From the NCBI GenBank assembly GCA_963770155.1, contig CAVYOE010000001.1:1178001-1242000 (forward strand): a stretch of DNA of 64,000 nt. The letters are read 5' to 3'. The position numbers were made by a program, and so were the translations under genes. Source of the DNA: CAVYOE01 sp963770155. GTDB lineage: Bacteria > Actinomycetota > Thermoleophilia > Solirubrobacterales > 70-9. Shown here piece after piece: positions 16,053 to 25,291 of this stretch. The notes under the pieces are model-generated. The model was given only the letters and a program-made list of their open reading frames with translations, ran no database searches and was not told the DNA's origin. How positions within the stretch are numbered: position 1 is the stretch's first letter; the number at the start of each line of letters is the position of its first letter.

Positions 16053-17849
16053 CTATACCGGCAGTGCCCGCGCCCGCCGCTTGCACTTCTTCTTTTTCTT
16101 CTTGTTCTTGATCTTGGCGCACCGCTTCAGCGCTGCGGCGCGGAGGCCCGTGCCGGCTGCGGGCGTCGCCGCGGGCGGCACAGGCGGACAGCCGGTCGGT
16201 GTGGCGTTGGCCTGGAGCGGGCAGCCGTCGTTGGCGTCGGCAACCCCGTCGTTGTCGTCATCGGGATCGCAGGCGTCACCGAGTCCGTCGCCGTCGTTGT
16301 TCTGCTGGCCGGGGTTCGCTGCGCCCGGGCAGTTGTCGCGGAAATCCTCGAGCAGGTCGGCATCGGCGTCCGCCTGCATCTCGATCGCGCCGATGTCGGT
16401 GCCGTTGCTCGAACCCGGACCGTTCAAAATCCCCGGGAAGTCGACCGGCCGCAGCCTGGTCCGCTGATCCTCGGTCGTGAAGGTGATCGCGAACGTGCCC
16501 ATCAGGTTGTAGCCCTTGTCAGTCGCGGGGCTGCCGGGCAGCAGCAGTAATGACTCTGTTACGCCCCCGTTGAGGCCGAGCGAGGCTGCGAGCATCGGAT
16601 CTGCGGTTTGGTCGCCGGTTGTCGGCGTCGCGTCGCAGGTGGTTCCGGGGGTCCCGTCAAAGTCGATGTTGTATTCGTCTGACGTGACCGTGCCCGCGCA
16701 GTTCTCGCTGCCGGTCCCTCGCGGCTCGGCGACGATCGTGTTCCGCATCGTGACAGCGCCAGCCCCCCCGGTCCTGATGTTGGCGCCGACGACGGTCGTC
16801 AACGGGCTCGGGCCGTTGCGGGCGATCGTGACGCCATAGAGCCTCACCGGGTTGAAGACACTCAGTCCACCGGCGTCGTGGAACCCCGGGGTGACGGTCT
16901 TGTTCTCGGCGATGGTGCTCAGTTCGATCTGCGTGCTGGCGCCATTTGCGACGATGCCGCCACCACCGGCAGCACTGTCGACCCTGGGGGTCGTTGACGT
17001 TGCCTCCGCCGTGTTCCTGGTGAAGGAGCTGTGGTCGATGTTGGTTGCCGTAGCGTCGGTGCGCACAGCCCCGCCGAGTGACTGCGGGCCGCCCGCCGTC
17101 GGGCCGGTGTCATTTGATTTCGCCGTGTTGCTGTCGAGGATGCTGTGCTTGATCGTCAAGCTGGCCCCCTCGGCGAAGATCGCGCCGCCTCGACCCTGCG
17201 CGGCGTTGTTGTCGTTGAAGTTATTAGACGCTTCGGCACTGTTGCCGCTGATGACGACGTGATCAAGGGTCAGGGCACCGTTGCTTGAAATCGCTCCCCC
17301 GGAGGCAAAGGCGGTGGTCGCGAGCGTGTTGACGGTCGTGATCACGTGATTGTCCGTGAGTGCGACGTCGGTCAGGGTCAGGTTCCCCTGGTCATTGAAG
17401 ATCGCTCCGCCTTTCTGGTCGGCTACATCGACGGCACCCAGGCGGCCGCGCGTAAACGCGAGATCGAAGATCTTGGAGATACCTGCGTTGTTCAGGTAGA
17501 GGATCTGGGTGGCGTTCTGGCCGTCCAGTGCGAGCTCGCCGACTCCCGGTCCCTGGATATCGACGTCGCTTTCGAGCAAGAGGAAGCTGCCGAGGTCGAT
17601 CTCCTGCTGCCCCGCGGGCGCAAACAGGGACGGGAGGAAATCGATGTCGTCGTGCCCCGCGGCGCCTGTGGCGCAGCCGGTTGTCGCGGTTCCATTGGCG
17701 ACGATCAGCGCCTCGCGCAGGGAGCATGGTGCGGACCCGTTGTTCTCGTCGGTCAGCGTGGTGACCGTGATGAGGTTCGCGCTGGCGGCGGCGGGCACCA
17801 ACGCCAAGGTCATCCCGATGACGGTAAGCAGTCCGAACAGCTTCTTCAC
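16053..17849 (-). CDS. secreted CSLREA / choice-of-anchor Q beta-helix protein with basic C-X11-C tail
   Basis: 598 residues from GTG 17849, preceded by GGGAGG at good spacing; the longer open frame upstream overlaps the divergent ATPase. The signal peptide (cleavage near ASANLITV) leads to CSLREALIVANG, the CSLREA motif of right-handed parallel beta-helix proteins, then ladder repeats such as GGAIFNDQGNLTLTD and GGAISSNGALTLDHV. Near the end are thrombospondin-3-like calcium repeats (DNCPGAANPGQQNNDGDG, DPDDDNDGVADANDGC). The last 27 residues match the tail of the 28511 protein at 17 of 27 positions, with C-X11-C and final LPV. Probably a surface adhesin or lyase-like fold; activity unknown. 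Confidence 0.85.
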   Translation of the reverse strand: MKKLFGLLTVIGMTLALVPAAASANLITVTTLTDENNGSAPCSLREALIVANGTATTGCATGAAGHDDIDFLPSLFAPAGQQEIDLGSFLLLESDVDIQGPGVGELALDGQNATQILYLNNAGISKIFDLAFTRGRLGAVDVADQKGGAIFNDQGNLTLTDVALTDNHVITTVNTLATTAFASGGAISSNGALTLDHVVISGNSAEASNNFNDNNAAQGRGGAIFAEGASLTIKHSILDSNTAKSNDTGPTAGGPQSLGGAVRTDATATNIDHSSFTRNTAEATSTTPRVDSAAGGGGIVANGASTQIELSTIAENKTVTPGFHDAGGLSVFNPVRLYGVTIARNGPSPLTTVVGANIRTGGAGAVTMRNTIVAEPRGTGSENCAGTVTSDEYNIDFDGTPGTTCDATPTTGDQTADPMLAASLGLNGGVTESLLLLPGSPATDKGYNLMGTFAITFTTEDQRTRLRPVDFPGILNGPGSSNGTDIGAIEMQADADADLLEDFRDNCPGAANPGQQNNDGDGLGDACDPDDDNDGVADANDGCPLQANATPTGCPPVPPAATPAAGTGLRAAALKRCAKIKNKKKKKKCKRRARALPV

Positions 17850-17954
17850 AGCATCCTCCCATCCGCAGCTTGCAAAACCCCGAGGCGGCGCCGACCCTAC
17901 TAAACATGGGGCGGTCACGCACGCTGGCAGGAGCGCTGCGCTAAGAATTGGCGG

Positions 17955-20384
17955 GTGAGCGCAGCAGAGCACCCCGTCGGCCTCTCGGCGAAGGAGGCGA
18001 AGAAGCGGCTGCGCCAGCTGGGGCCGCCGCCGGAGCGCTCGAGCCGCTCTCGGGCCAGCATCATCGCCGGCAACGTCTTCACCCTGTTCAACGCGATCAT
18101 CGGGGTCTTCTTCGTCCTGATCCTGTCGCTGGGGCTGTTCGCCGACGCGCTCTTTGGCCTTGTCGCGATCCTGAACAGCTACATCGGTATCCGCCAGGAG
18201 CTGAAGGCGAAGGAGATCCTCGACCACCTGGCGCTTGCCGTCGCGCCGAAGGCGCAGGTGATTCGCGACGGTGAGGTCGAGGAGCTGCGCGCCGAGGAGG
18301 TCGTCCCAGGCGACCTGGTCCGGGTCGAGCCCGGCGACGCGCTGGTCGCCGACGGCGAGCTGATCGACTCGCGCGCGCTGACCCTGGACGAGTCGGCGCT
18401 CACGGGAGAGCCAGACGGCATTCGCAAGCGCCCCGGCGACCGGGCCTTCTCGGGGTCGTTCGCGATTGCCGGCTCCGGCTACTACGAGGTCGATGCGGTG
18501 CGCGAGGACAGCTACGCCGAGCGGATCGCCGGCGAGGCACGCGCCTTCCGCCATCCCCCCTCCCCCCTGCAGGAGGAGGTGAACGAGATCATCAAGGCGA
18601 CCACCTGGCTGATGGTCCCGCTCGCGGCGGCGCTGGTCACGGCCCTGCTGGCGCGAACCGAGCCGGTCCGGGAGGCAGCACAAACGGCGACCGCCGGCCT
18701 GATCACCCTGATCCCCGAGGGCCTGGTCCTGCTGATGAGCGTCACCCTGGCGGTTGCCGCGGTGCGGCTGGCCCGCGCCAACACACTCGTGCAGCAGATC
18801 AGCGCCACCGAGTCACTGGCCGCGGTCGACACGATCTGCGTCGACAAGACCGGGACCCTGACCAGCGGCGAGCTCGAGCTGGTCGCGGTCGACCCAGCAA
18901 CCGCCGACCCGTCCGAAGCGCACCGCGCCCTGGCCCGGTTCGCGGCCTCCTCCGGCGAGCGCAACCGAACGCTCCAGGTAATTGCAGAGAACCACCCGGG
19001 CCGCGCCGAGCAGGCGGTGAGCGAGGTGCCCTTCTCGAGCGAGTGGAAGTGGAGCGGCCTCACCCTGAACGGAGCCGGGCCGGGTGGCGAGAGCTATGTG
19101 CTCGGCGCCCCCGACGTGCTCACCGCGGCCGGTGCCCTGGAGCTGCCACCGCATCTGCAGCAGAACCTCGCCGCGCACACCGCCGCGGGCCGGCGGGTGG
19201 TCGCCTTCGGCCGCGCCGCCGGGCCGCTACCGGCCGACCCAGCTCAGCAGCCGCCGCCGAAGCTGGCGCCGCTCGCCCTTGTAGTTCTCGAGGAGACCCT
19301 GCGTCCCGACGCGGCCGAGACGATCGCGTTCATGCGAGAGCAGCAGATGGACCTGAAGCTGATCTCCGGGGACGCCCGCTCGACCGTAACCGCGGTGGCC
19401 CAGGCTGTTGGAGTGCCGCCAGACGCCGGCGTGATCGAGGGCGACCAGCTGCCGGCGACCGAGCGCGAGCTGGCGGCCGCGGCCGAGCAGAACACGATCT
19501 TCTGCCGGATCCGACCGGAGCAGAAGAAGGCACTGGTCGGAGCGCTCTCCGACAGCGGGCACCACACGGCGATGATCGGGGACGGCGTCAACGACGTCCC
19601 GGCTCTGAAGCGGGCCAGGCTCGCGGTCGCGATGGGCTCGGGCTCGCAGATCACCAAGGGGATCGCGGACATCGTCCTGCTCAAGGACGAGTTCTCGCGC
19701 CTGCCGCGCGCGGTGGCCGAGGGGCGACGGATCGCGCGCAACATCCACCGCCTCGGCCGCCTCTATCTGACCAAGACCGTCTACGCCGCGGCGCTGATCG
19801 CCACGGTCGGGATCGCCGGCTGGGCCTTCCCTTTCCTCCCCCGGCACCTGACGATCGCCGCCTTCCTCACGATCGGGATCCCCTCGTTCGTGCTTGCGCT
19901 CGCCCCCAGCGACGGCCCTCTATATAGAGGGAGGCTCCTGCGTGCACTCGCAGCCTTCGCCGTGCCTGCGGGGCTGGCGATCGCGGGCGGCTCGCTCGCC
20001 TCCTTCTTTCTGGTCGACACCGTCTTCGGGGGCTCGCTCGAGGAGGGGCGTACCGCGGCGACCACCACCCTGGTCATCCTCGGGCTCTGCTTCATTCTCT
20101 TGCTGGAGAGGGGCCCCGGGCGCGAGCACATCGCGATCCAGAGCTACATGCTGGCGCTGGTTGCTGCGCTCGGAGCGCTGTACGCCCTGGCGCTCGCGGT
20201 CGAGCCGTTGCGCGACTTCTTCGAGTTGACCCCGCTGGGCGGCGGACAGCTTTTCCTGGCGATGCTCTCGGCGGCGGCCGGCCTGGTCCTGGCGAGCGCC
20301 GTCTGGCGGCTGCCCGCGGTCGAACGGCTCGAAGAAGAGCGTGAGCCAAGGGTGTCGCGTCGGCGGCGACGGCAGCCCGCATGA
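17955..20384 (+). CDS. P-type cation-transporting ATPase, CtpE-like
   Basis: 809 residues. Actuator-domain LTGEP, phosphorylation site DKTGTLTSG (Asp about residue 297), nucleotide-domain and hinge GDGVNDVPALKRA are all present. The M4 motif LIPEGLVLLMSVTLA resembles mycobacterial CtpE (reported as a Ca2+ importer) rather than the CPx heavy-metal pumps. A cytosolic N-terminal metal-binding domain is absent and there are eight or more helices. Start GTG 17955. The first gene of a tight operon: its stop overlaps the HAD gene start in ATGA. Ion specificity is an inference. Confidence 0.9.
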   Translation: MSAAEHPVGLSAKEAKKRLRQLGPPPERSSRSRASIIAGNVFTLFNAIIGVFFVLILSLGLFADALFGLVAILNSYIGIRQELKAKEILDHLALAVAPKAQVIRDGEVEELRAEEVVPGDLVRVEPGDALVADGELIDSRALTLDESALTGEPDGIRKRPGDRAFSGSFAIAGSGYYEVDAVREDSYAERIAGEARAFRHPPSPLQEEVNEIIKATTWLMVPLAAALVTALLARTEPVREAAQTATAGLITLIPEGLVLLMSVTLAVAAVRLARANTLVQQISATESLAAVDTICVDKTGTLTSGELELVAVDPATADPSEAHRALARFAASSGERNRTLQVIAENHPGRAEQAVSEVPFSSEWKWSGLTLNGAGPGGESYVLGAPDVLTAAGALELPPHLQQNLAAHTAAGRRVVAFGRAAGPLPADPAQQPPPKLAPLALVVLEETLRPDAAETIAFMREQQMDLKLISGDARSTVTAVAQAVGVPPDAGVIEGDQLPATERELAAAAEQNTIFCRIRPEQKKALVGALSDSGHHTAMIGDGVNDVPALKRARLAVAMGSGSQITKGIADIVLLKDEFSRLPRAVAEGRRIARNIHRLGRLYLTKTVYAAALIATVGIAGWAFPFLPRHLTIAAFLTIGIPSFVLALAPSDGPLYRGRLLRALAAFAVPAGLAIAGGSLASFFLVDTVFGGSLEEGRTAATTTLVILGLCFILLLERGPGREHIAIQSYMLALVAALGALYALALAVEPLRDFFELTPLGGGQLFLAMLSAAAGLVLASAVWRLPAVERLEEEREPRVSRRRRRQPA

Positions 20385-21040
20385 CCGCGGTAATCCTCGA
20401 CATCGACGGCACCCTGGTCGACACCAACTACCACCATGCGCTGGCCTGGTCCCGTGCCTTCCGCGCGCACGACGTGACCGTCCCGGTGTGGCGGATTCAC
20501 CGCGCGATCGGGATGGGCGGCGACAAGCTGGTCGCGGCGCTCGCCGGCGACGAGGTCGAGGAGCAGAAGGGCGACGCGATCCGCGACGCAGAGGCCCCCC
20601 TCTATAAGGAGATGATCGACGAGGTGGTCGCCTTCGAGGACGCCCGCCGGCTGCTCGAGGTCCTGAGCGAGCGGGAGACCGAGGTCGTGCTCGCCTCCTC
20701 GGCCAAGGAAGACGAGGTCGACCACTACCTCGACCTGCTCGACGCGCGGGAGCTGGTCAAGGCCTGGACGACCTCCGCGGATGTCGAGGAGACAAAGCCC
20801 GAGCCCGACCTGGTGGCCGCCGCGCTCGAAAAGGCTGAGGAAGACGAGGCGGTGATGGTGGGCGACTCGATCTGGGACTGTGAAGCGGCGAAGCGAGCCG
20901 GGATCCCGACGATCGCGGTACTCACCGGCGGCTACGCGCGGGCCGAACTCGAGGCGGCCGGTGCAGCGCAGATTGTCGAGACGATCACCGAACTGGTCGA
21001 CAATCCCGACATGCTCGACAACGTCTCCTCCCCCACATGA
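20381..21040 (+). CDS. HAD-family phosphatase (phosphoglycolate-phosphatase-like)
   Basis: 219 residues. Motif I DIDGTLVDTN (nucleophile Asp7, acid Asp9), motif II LASSAK, motif III Lys in ETKPEPD, motif IV VGDSIWDCEAAKRAG. The alpha-helical cap after motif I is of the beta-phosphoglucomutase/phosphoglycolate phosphatase type. Substrate unknown; the position between an ATPase and pyruvate kinase gives no firm hint. It overlaps both neighbours by 4 bp (ATGA). Confidence 0.88.
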   Translation: MTAVILDIDGTLVDTNYHHALAWSRAFRAHDVTVPVWRIHRAIGMGGDKLVAALAGDEVEEQKGDAIRDAEAPLYKEMIDEVVAFEDARRLLEVLSERETEVVLASSAKEDEVDHYLDLLDARELVKAWTTSADVEETKPEPDLVAAALEKAEEDEAVMVGDSIWDCEAAKRAGIPTIAVLTGGYARAELEAAGAAQIVETITELVDNPDMLDNVSSPT

Positions 21041-22482
21041 GCGACGGGGCGTCCGAGCGGCGCCGGACCAAGATCATCGCCACGGTCGGCCCGGCCAGCC
21101 GCGAGCCCGAGGTGCTCGACGAGCTGCTCGAGGCCGGGGTCGACGTGTTCCGCCTCAACTTCTCCCACGGCACCCGCGAGGACCACGCCGAGAACGTGAC
21201 CCGCATCCGCGCCGCCTCCGAGCGCGCCGGGCGCGAGGTCGGGATCCTCGGCGACCTGCCAGGGCCGAAGCTCCGGCTCGGCGACCTCGAGGGGGACGTG
21301 GCCGTGCTCCACTCCGGCGGCAGCGTCCTCCTGGCCGCCGGTGCTGCGGGCGAGGTCGGCAATGCCGAGCGGCTCCCGGTGCAGTGGGCAGGCCTCGCCT
21401 CGGCCGTGAAGGCGGGTGACCCGGTCTTCCTCGCCGACGGACGGGTGCGGCTCAGCGTCACCGGGGTCAGCGACGGCGAGGTCACCTGCGAGGTCGAGGC
21501 CGGGGGCGCGGTCAGCTCACATCAGGGAGTGAACCTCCCCGGGGCCGACGAAGAGCTTCCTGATGCGGGCAAGCACGACGAGGAGTGGGTCGAATTCGCC
21601 TGCCAGCAGGGGATCGACATGCTCGCCGTCTCCTTCGTTCGCCGCCCCGCCGACCTCGAGCCAATCCAGCAGATGCTCGAGCGGCACGGCGCCCGCGACG
21701 TGCCGCTGATCGCCAAGATCGAAAAGCCGCAGGCAGCCGAGCGCGCCCCCGAGATCATCGAGGCGGCCGGCGGCGGGATCATGGTCGCCCGAGGCGACCT
21801 CGGGGTGGAGCTGCCTCTGTCGGAGGTTCCGGGGACCCAGAAGCGGCTGATCCGGCTCGCGGGGCGCGCCTCGAAGCCCGTGATCACCGCGACCCAGATG
21901 CTGGCGACGATGGTCCGTGCCAACCGACCGACCCGCGCCGAGGTCAGCGACGTCGCCAACGCGATCTACGACGGCACCGACGCCGTGATGCTCTCCGAGG
22001 AGACCGCGGTCGGAGCACACCCGGCCGAGGCGGTCCGGGTGATGGACAAGATCGCCCGCCGCGCCGAGCAGGATCTCCCCTATGGAGAGTGGGTGTTCAG
22101 CCGCGTTGAAACGCGTGGAGACGATGTTGCGGAAGTAGTGGCCCAGGTCGCGGTTGCCGCCACCTACCGGCTCGACCTCGCCGCGATCGTCGTCCCGACC
22201 ACTTCCGGGAGGACCGCCCGGCTGGTCTCTGCCTTCCGCCCACGAGAGCCGGTGCTCGCCGTCTCCTCCAGCCTCTCGACCGTGCGGCGGATGAACCTGC
22301 TGTTCGGGGTCATCGCCGCCCCGGCGGAACCCTGGGACAGTCTGCGCAAGCTGCTTGACGAGTGCGCCAACCTGGCCAAGCAGGCAGGAGTCGCCAAGTC
22401 AGGCGATCAGATCGCGATCACCGCCGGCCTCCCCTCGCAGGAGATCGGCACCAACCTGTTCGAGGTGCACCGGGTCCCGTAG
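21037..22482 (+). CDS. pyk: Pyruvate kinase
   Basis: 481 residues. It converts phosphoenolpyruvate and ADP to pyruvate and ATP at the end of glycolysis. Signatures: KIIATVGPASREPEVL, RLNFSHGTRE, DLPGPKLRLG, the active-site block IAKIEKPQAAE (catalytic Lys), GIMVARGDLGVELP and ITATQMLATM. The C-terminal allosteric domain (VAQVAVAATYRLDLAAIVVP) is present. It starts inside the HAD stop (ATGA). The convergent thioesterase gene ends 3 bp beyond the stop, leaving no room for a separate terminator. Confidence 0.96.
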   Translation: MSDGASERRRTKIIATVGPASREPEVLDELLEAGVDVFRLNFSHGTREDHAENVTRIRAASERAGREVGILGDLPGPKLRLGDLEGDVAVLHSGGSVLLAAGAAGEVGNAERLPVQWAGLASAVKAGDPVFLADGRVRLSVTGVSDGEVTCEVEAGGAVSSHQGVNLPGADEELPDAGKHDEEWVEFACQQGIDMLAVSFVRRPADLEPIQQMLERHGARDVPLIAKIEKPQAAERAPEIIEAAGGGIMVARGDLGVELPLSEVPGTQKRLIRLAGRASKPVITATQMLATMVRANRPTRAEVSDVANAIYDGTDAVMLSEETAVGAHPAEAVRVMDKIARRAEQDLPYGEWVFSRVETRGDDVAEVVAQVAVAATYRLDLAAIVVPTTSGRTARLVSAFRPREPVLAVSSSLSTVRRMNLLFGVIAAPAEPWDSLRKLLDECANLAKQAGVAKSGDQIAITAGLPSQEIGTNLFEVHRVP

Positions 22483-22485
22483 GGC

Positions 22486-22956
22486 CTAGGAGTTTTCTTC
22501 CAATGGCGGTCGCTCCGCCCGCGGGTCGCGGTCGGGGAGGACGAACTGGGTCACGATCAGGTTGGCGACCGGCTTCTCTTCCCCGTCGTCGTGCCGGGAG
22601 ATCCGCGCCTCGATCACGACGGTGCTGCGGCCGACGTGGAGCGGCCGTGCCTCACAGATCAGCTCATCGCCGAGTCGGCCGGCGGCGAACACGTTCAGCT
22701 TCAGCTCGATCGTGGTGAAGTCGTGGTTCGGCGGCAGGTTGCGGAAGGTGGCCCACGCCGCGACCGAATCGCCGAGGGCGGTCCAAACGCCCCCATGAAC
22801 GAAGCCTCCAGGATGCAGGTGCCGGCGGTCGACCACCATCCGCCCGGTCGCAGCCTCGTCGGTGACCTCAACCGGCTCGATCGCCATGTCGCCGGGGAAG
22901 GTGTCCGGCAGCCACTGCGCGATCGACTCGGCGGTGATCTCGGGGTTGCCGCCCAC
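22486..22956 (-). CDS. PaaI-family hotdog thioesterase
   Basis: 156 residues from GTG 22956, overlapping the previous stop by one base (TAGTG). The hotdog fold has the PaaI signature HLHPGGFVHGGVWTALGDSVA and a later strand TTIELKLNVFAAG. It probably hydrolyses an aryl- or acyl-CoA thioester in the cytoplasm. It ends the operon crotonase - disulfide oxidoreductase - thioesterase, which suggests acyl-CoA turnover. Confidence 0.85.
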   Translation of the reverse strand: MGGNPEITAESIAQWLPDTFPGDMAIEPVEVTDEAATGRMVVDRRHLHPGGFVHGGVWTALGDSVAAWATFRNLPPNHDFTTIELKLNVFAAGRLGDELICEARPLHVGRSTVVIEARISRHDDGEEKPVANLIVTQFVLPDRDPRAERPPLEENS

Positions 22957-24299
22957 TAGAGCTGCTCGACGGCCATGATCAACGCCTCGGAGAAGGTCGG
23001 GTAGGGCTGGATCGTGTCGCGCATCACCCCCAGCGGCAGCTCGGCCTTGATCGCCAGCGTCGCCTGGCCGATCCACTCGCCCGACTCCGGGCCAACTGCG
23101 CAGGCTCCGGTCAGCTTCTCGCCGTCGGAGATCAGGGTGAGGAAGCCGGGCAGCTCGTCACCATCGCGCGCGACCTCGCCTTCGCGCGCATAGGTCGAAC
23201 TGCGCGGTACCTCGGCGAGCTTCACCGTCGCCGTGCTCTTTCCCTCGCTCGCCCCGACGGATGCCACCTGGGGATCGGTAAACGTGACCCGTGGCACCGC
23301 GCGGTAATCGGCTTTTGCTTCGCGGCCGAGAATGTCCGCTGCAGCGATCCTGCCCTGGTATTTGCCGACGTGGGTGAACTTCGGCAGCGTGGTCACGTCC
23401 CCGACCGCCCAGATGCCGTCGGCGGCCCGCAGGCGTTCGTCGACCTCGATCCCGTCGTCGCCGGGCTCGATCCCGAGGCTGTCGAGGCCAAGATCGTCGA
23501 CGTTCGGCTTGCGGCCCGTGGCCACCAGCAGGGCATCGCCCTCGAGGTTGTCCGCGTTGTCGAAGAGAAGCTTGAACCGGTCACCGTGGCGCTCGGCGCC
23601 GCTGACCGTGGATCCGAGTCTGAGCTCGATCCCCTCGGACTCGAATGCTTCGGCGACCGCGGCACCGGCTTCGGCCGATTCGCGCGGCAGCAGCTGGTCG
23701 TCACCCTCGGCGAGCGCAACTGAAACTCCGCAGCGAGCGAACCCCTGCGCGAGCTCGGCGCCGACAGGCCCGCCACCGAGGACAAGCAACCGCTCCGGCA
23801 GGTCGGTCACCTCGGTCGCCTCGCGGTTAGTCCATAGGCCCTCGATCTCATGCAGACCCTCGATCGGCGGGATCGCAGGGGCCGACCCGGTGGCGATCAC
23901 GATCCGCTCGGCGTCATGGGCTTCGCCATCGACTTCGACCTTGCCGGGACCCGCAAGCTTCCCGTGCCCGCGCAGCAGCTCGATGCCCTCCTCCTCGAGC
24001 CACTCGAGATGGCTGGTGTCGTCGCGGTTCGAAGCGGCGACATCACGCCAGCGAAGCGCTTCTTCCACATCGAGATCCCCGCTCACCGCCTGCGCGGCCC
24101 CGGGGGCATGCCGGACCTCGTTCAGGACCTCGCCGGAGCGAAGAAACGCCTTCGACGGCATGCAGGCCCAGAACGAGCACTCGCCGGCGACCAGACGGCT
24201 CTCGACGATCGCGACCTTCAACCCGCCGTCGGAGAGCTTGCCGGCGCAGACCTCTCCCGCCGGCCCGGCGCCGATCACGATTGCGTCGAAGCTGCTCAC
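22956..24299 (-). CDS. dihydrolipoamide-dehydrogenase-like FAD disulfide oxidoreductase
   Basis: 447 residues from GTG 24299 (GTGA overlap with the crotonase stop). FAD site AIVIGAGPAGEVCAG, redox-active pair CSFWACMPSK (C-X4-C), NAD(P) site LLVLGGGPVGAELAQGF and the second FAD motif GIWAVGDVT are all present. The interface motif that carries the catalytic His in lipoamide dehydrogenase reads QPYPTFSEA, with Tyr in place of His, as in soluble transhydrogenases, yet the Cys pair is kept. Substrate therefore uncertain: not safely Lpd. No 2-oxoacid dehydrogenase genes are nearby. Confidence 0.85.
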   Translation of the reverse strand: MSSFDAIVIGAGPAGEVCAGKLSDGGLKVAIVESRLVAGECSFWACMPSKAFLRSGEVLNEVRHAPGAAQAVSGDLDVEEALRWRDVAASNRDDTSHLEWLEEEGIELLRGHGKLAGPGKVEVDGEAHDAERIVIATGSAPAIPPIEGLHEIEGLWTNREATEVTDLPERLLVLGGGPVGAELAQGFARCGVSVALAEGDDQLLPRESAEAGAAVAEAFESEGIELRLGSTVSGAERHGDRFKLLFDNADNLEGDALLVATGRKPNVDDLGLDSLGIEPGDDGIEVDERLRAADGIWAVGDVTTLPKFTHVGKYQGRIAAADILGREAKADYRAVPRVTFTDPQVASVGASEGKSTATVKLAEVPRSSTYAREGEVARDGDELPGFLTLISDGEKLTGACAVGPESGEWIGQATLAIKAELPLGVMRDTIQPYPTFSEALIMAVEQL

Positions 24300-25228
24300 T
24301 CCGAGCCACGGCCGGGCAGCCCATAATCGCCAAAGGGCTCGTCCCGCTCCTGGACGGCCTGCTTGAAGCCCTTCTCCGCCATCCGCTGCTGGAAGGCGAA
24401 GCCCTCCTCGGTATGGCGCGCGATCCCGTCGAAGAAGACCCCGAGCGCCTGGGTCGAGGCAAGCCCCTGCGACCAGAGCGCCTGGTTCAGGGCGAGCTTG
24501 TGCATGACCAGCTGGTTGATCGGGACGTTGGCGATCCGCTCGAGCAGCGACTCGAATCGCCCGTCGAGCTCGTCGGCCGGAGCGGCCTCGGCGGCGAGCC
24601 CCCATTCGGCCGCGGTGGTGCCGTCGATCGAGTCGCCGGTGAGCAGAAGCCGTTTGGCCCGCGTGAGCCCGATCTTGAACGCCCACAGCATCGAGGTCGG
24701 TACGCCCCAGACCCGCGCGGGCGGATAGCCGATCTTGGCTTTGTCCTCGGCCACCATCAGGTCCGAGCAGAGCGCCATGTCGGTGCCACCGGCTACGCAG
24801 TAGCCGTGCACCTTGCACACCGTCGGCTTCTCCGAGTGGAACAGGCTCATGAACCCGCGCAGGTTGCGACTCATCATCTGGTAGTCGACGACCGGGTCCC
24901 AGGTGCCCTCGGGATCGTGATTCTTTGCCTGGACCATCAGGTCGAGCGGCGAGCCCTCGGGCGCATCGGTGTCGCCGATCCCCTCCATGTTGTGCTCGCC
25001 GGACGCGACCAGGTCGTACCCGCCGCAGAAGCCCGAGCCGTTGCCGGCGAGGGCGATCACGTGGACGGCAGGATCGAGGTTGGCCCGCTCGACACAGGCG
25101 GCGAGCTCCCGCGGCATCTCCAGCGTGATCCCGTTGCCGCGCTCGGGGCGGTTCAGGGTGATCCGGGCGATCCGCCCGTCCACCTCGTAGGTCAGCGTCT
25201 GGAGCTCGTCCACGAAAACGGAATTCAA
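24296..25228 (-). CDS. crotonase / enoyl-CoA hydratase family protein
   Basis: 310 residues, longer than the usual 260. The crotonase fold shows RITLNRPERGNGIT, the oxyanion-hole segment GSGFCGGYDL and GYCVAGGTDMALCSD. A 35-residue insertion after GGYDL and Cys-rich oxyanion loops make it like the actinobacterial subgroup annotated as enoyl-CoA hydratase/isomerase. TTG 25228 is assumed as start; GTG 25213 is an alternative. First gene of a three-gene acyl-CoA operon. Confidence 0.85.
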   Translation of the reverse strand: MNSVFVDELQTLTYEVDGRIARITLNRPERGNGITLEMPRELAACVERANLDPAVHVIALAGNGSGFCGGYDLVASGEHNMEGIGDTDAPEGSPLDLMVQAKNHDPEGTWDPVVDYQMMSRNLRGFMSLFHSEKPTVCKVHGYCVAGGTDMALCSDLMVAEDKAKIGYPPARVWGVPTSMLWAFKIGLTRAKRLLLTGDSIDGTTAAEWGLAAEAAPADELDGRFESLLERIANVPINQLVMHKLALNQALWSQGLASTQALGVFFDGIARHTEEGFAFQQRMAEKGFKQAVQERDEPFGDYGLPGRGSE

Positions 25229-25291
25229 TCAGCGATCAGTTTCGCGGCGGTCTCGAGTCCTTAGACGCGAAGATGCCCAGCGAGGACGACG

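Noticed and set aside
22956..24818. long upstream extension of the disulfide oxidoreductase frame
   Set aside because: It runs antisense-like through the crotonase gene in another frame; GTG 24299 with GTGA overlap fits.
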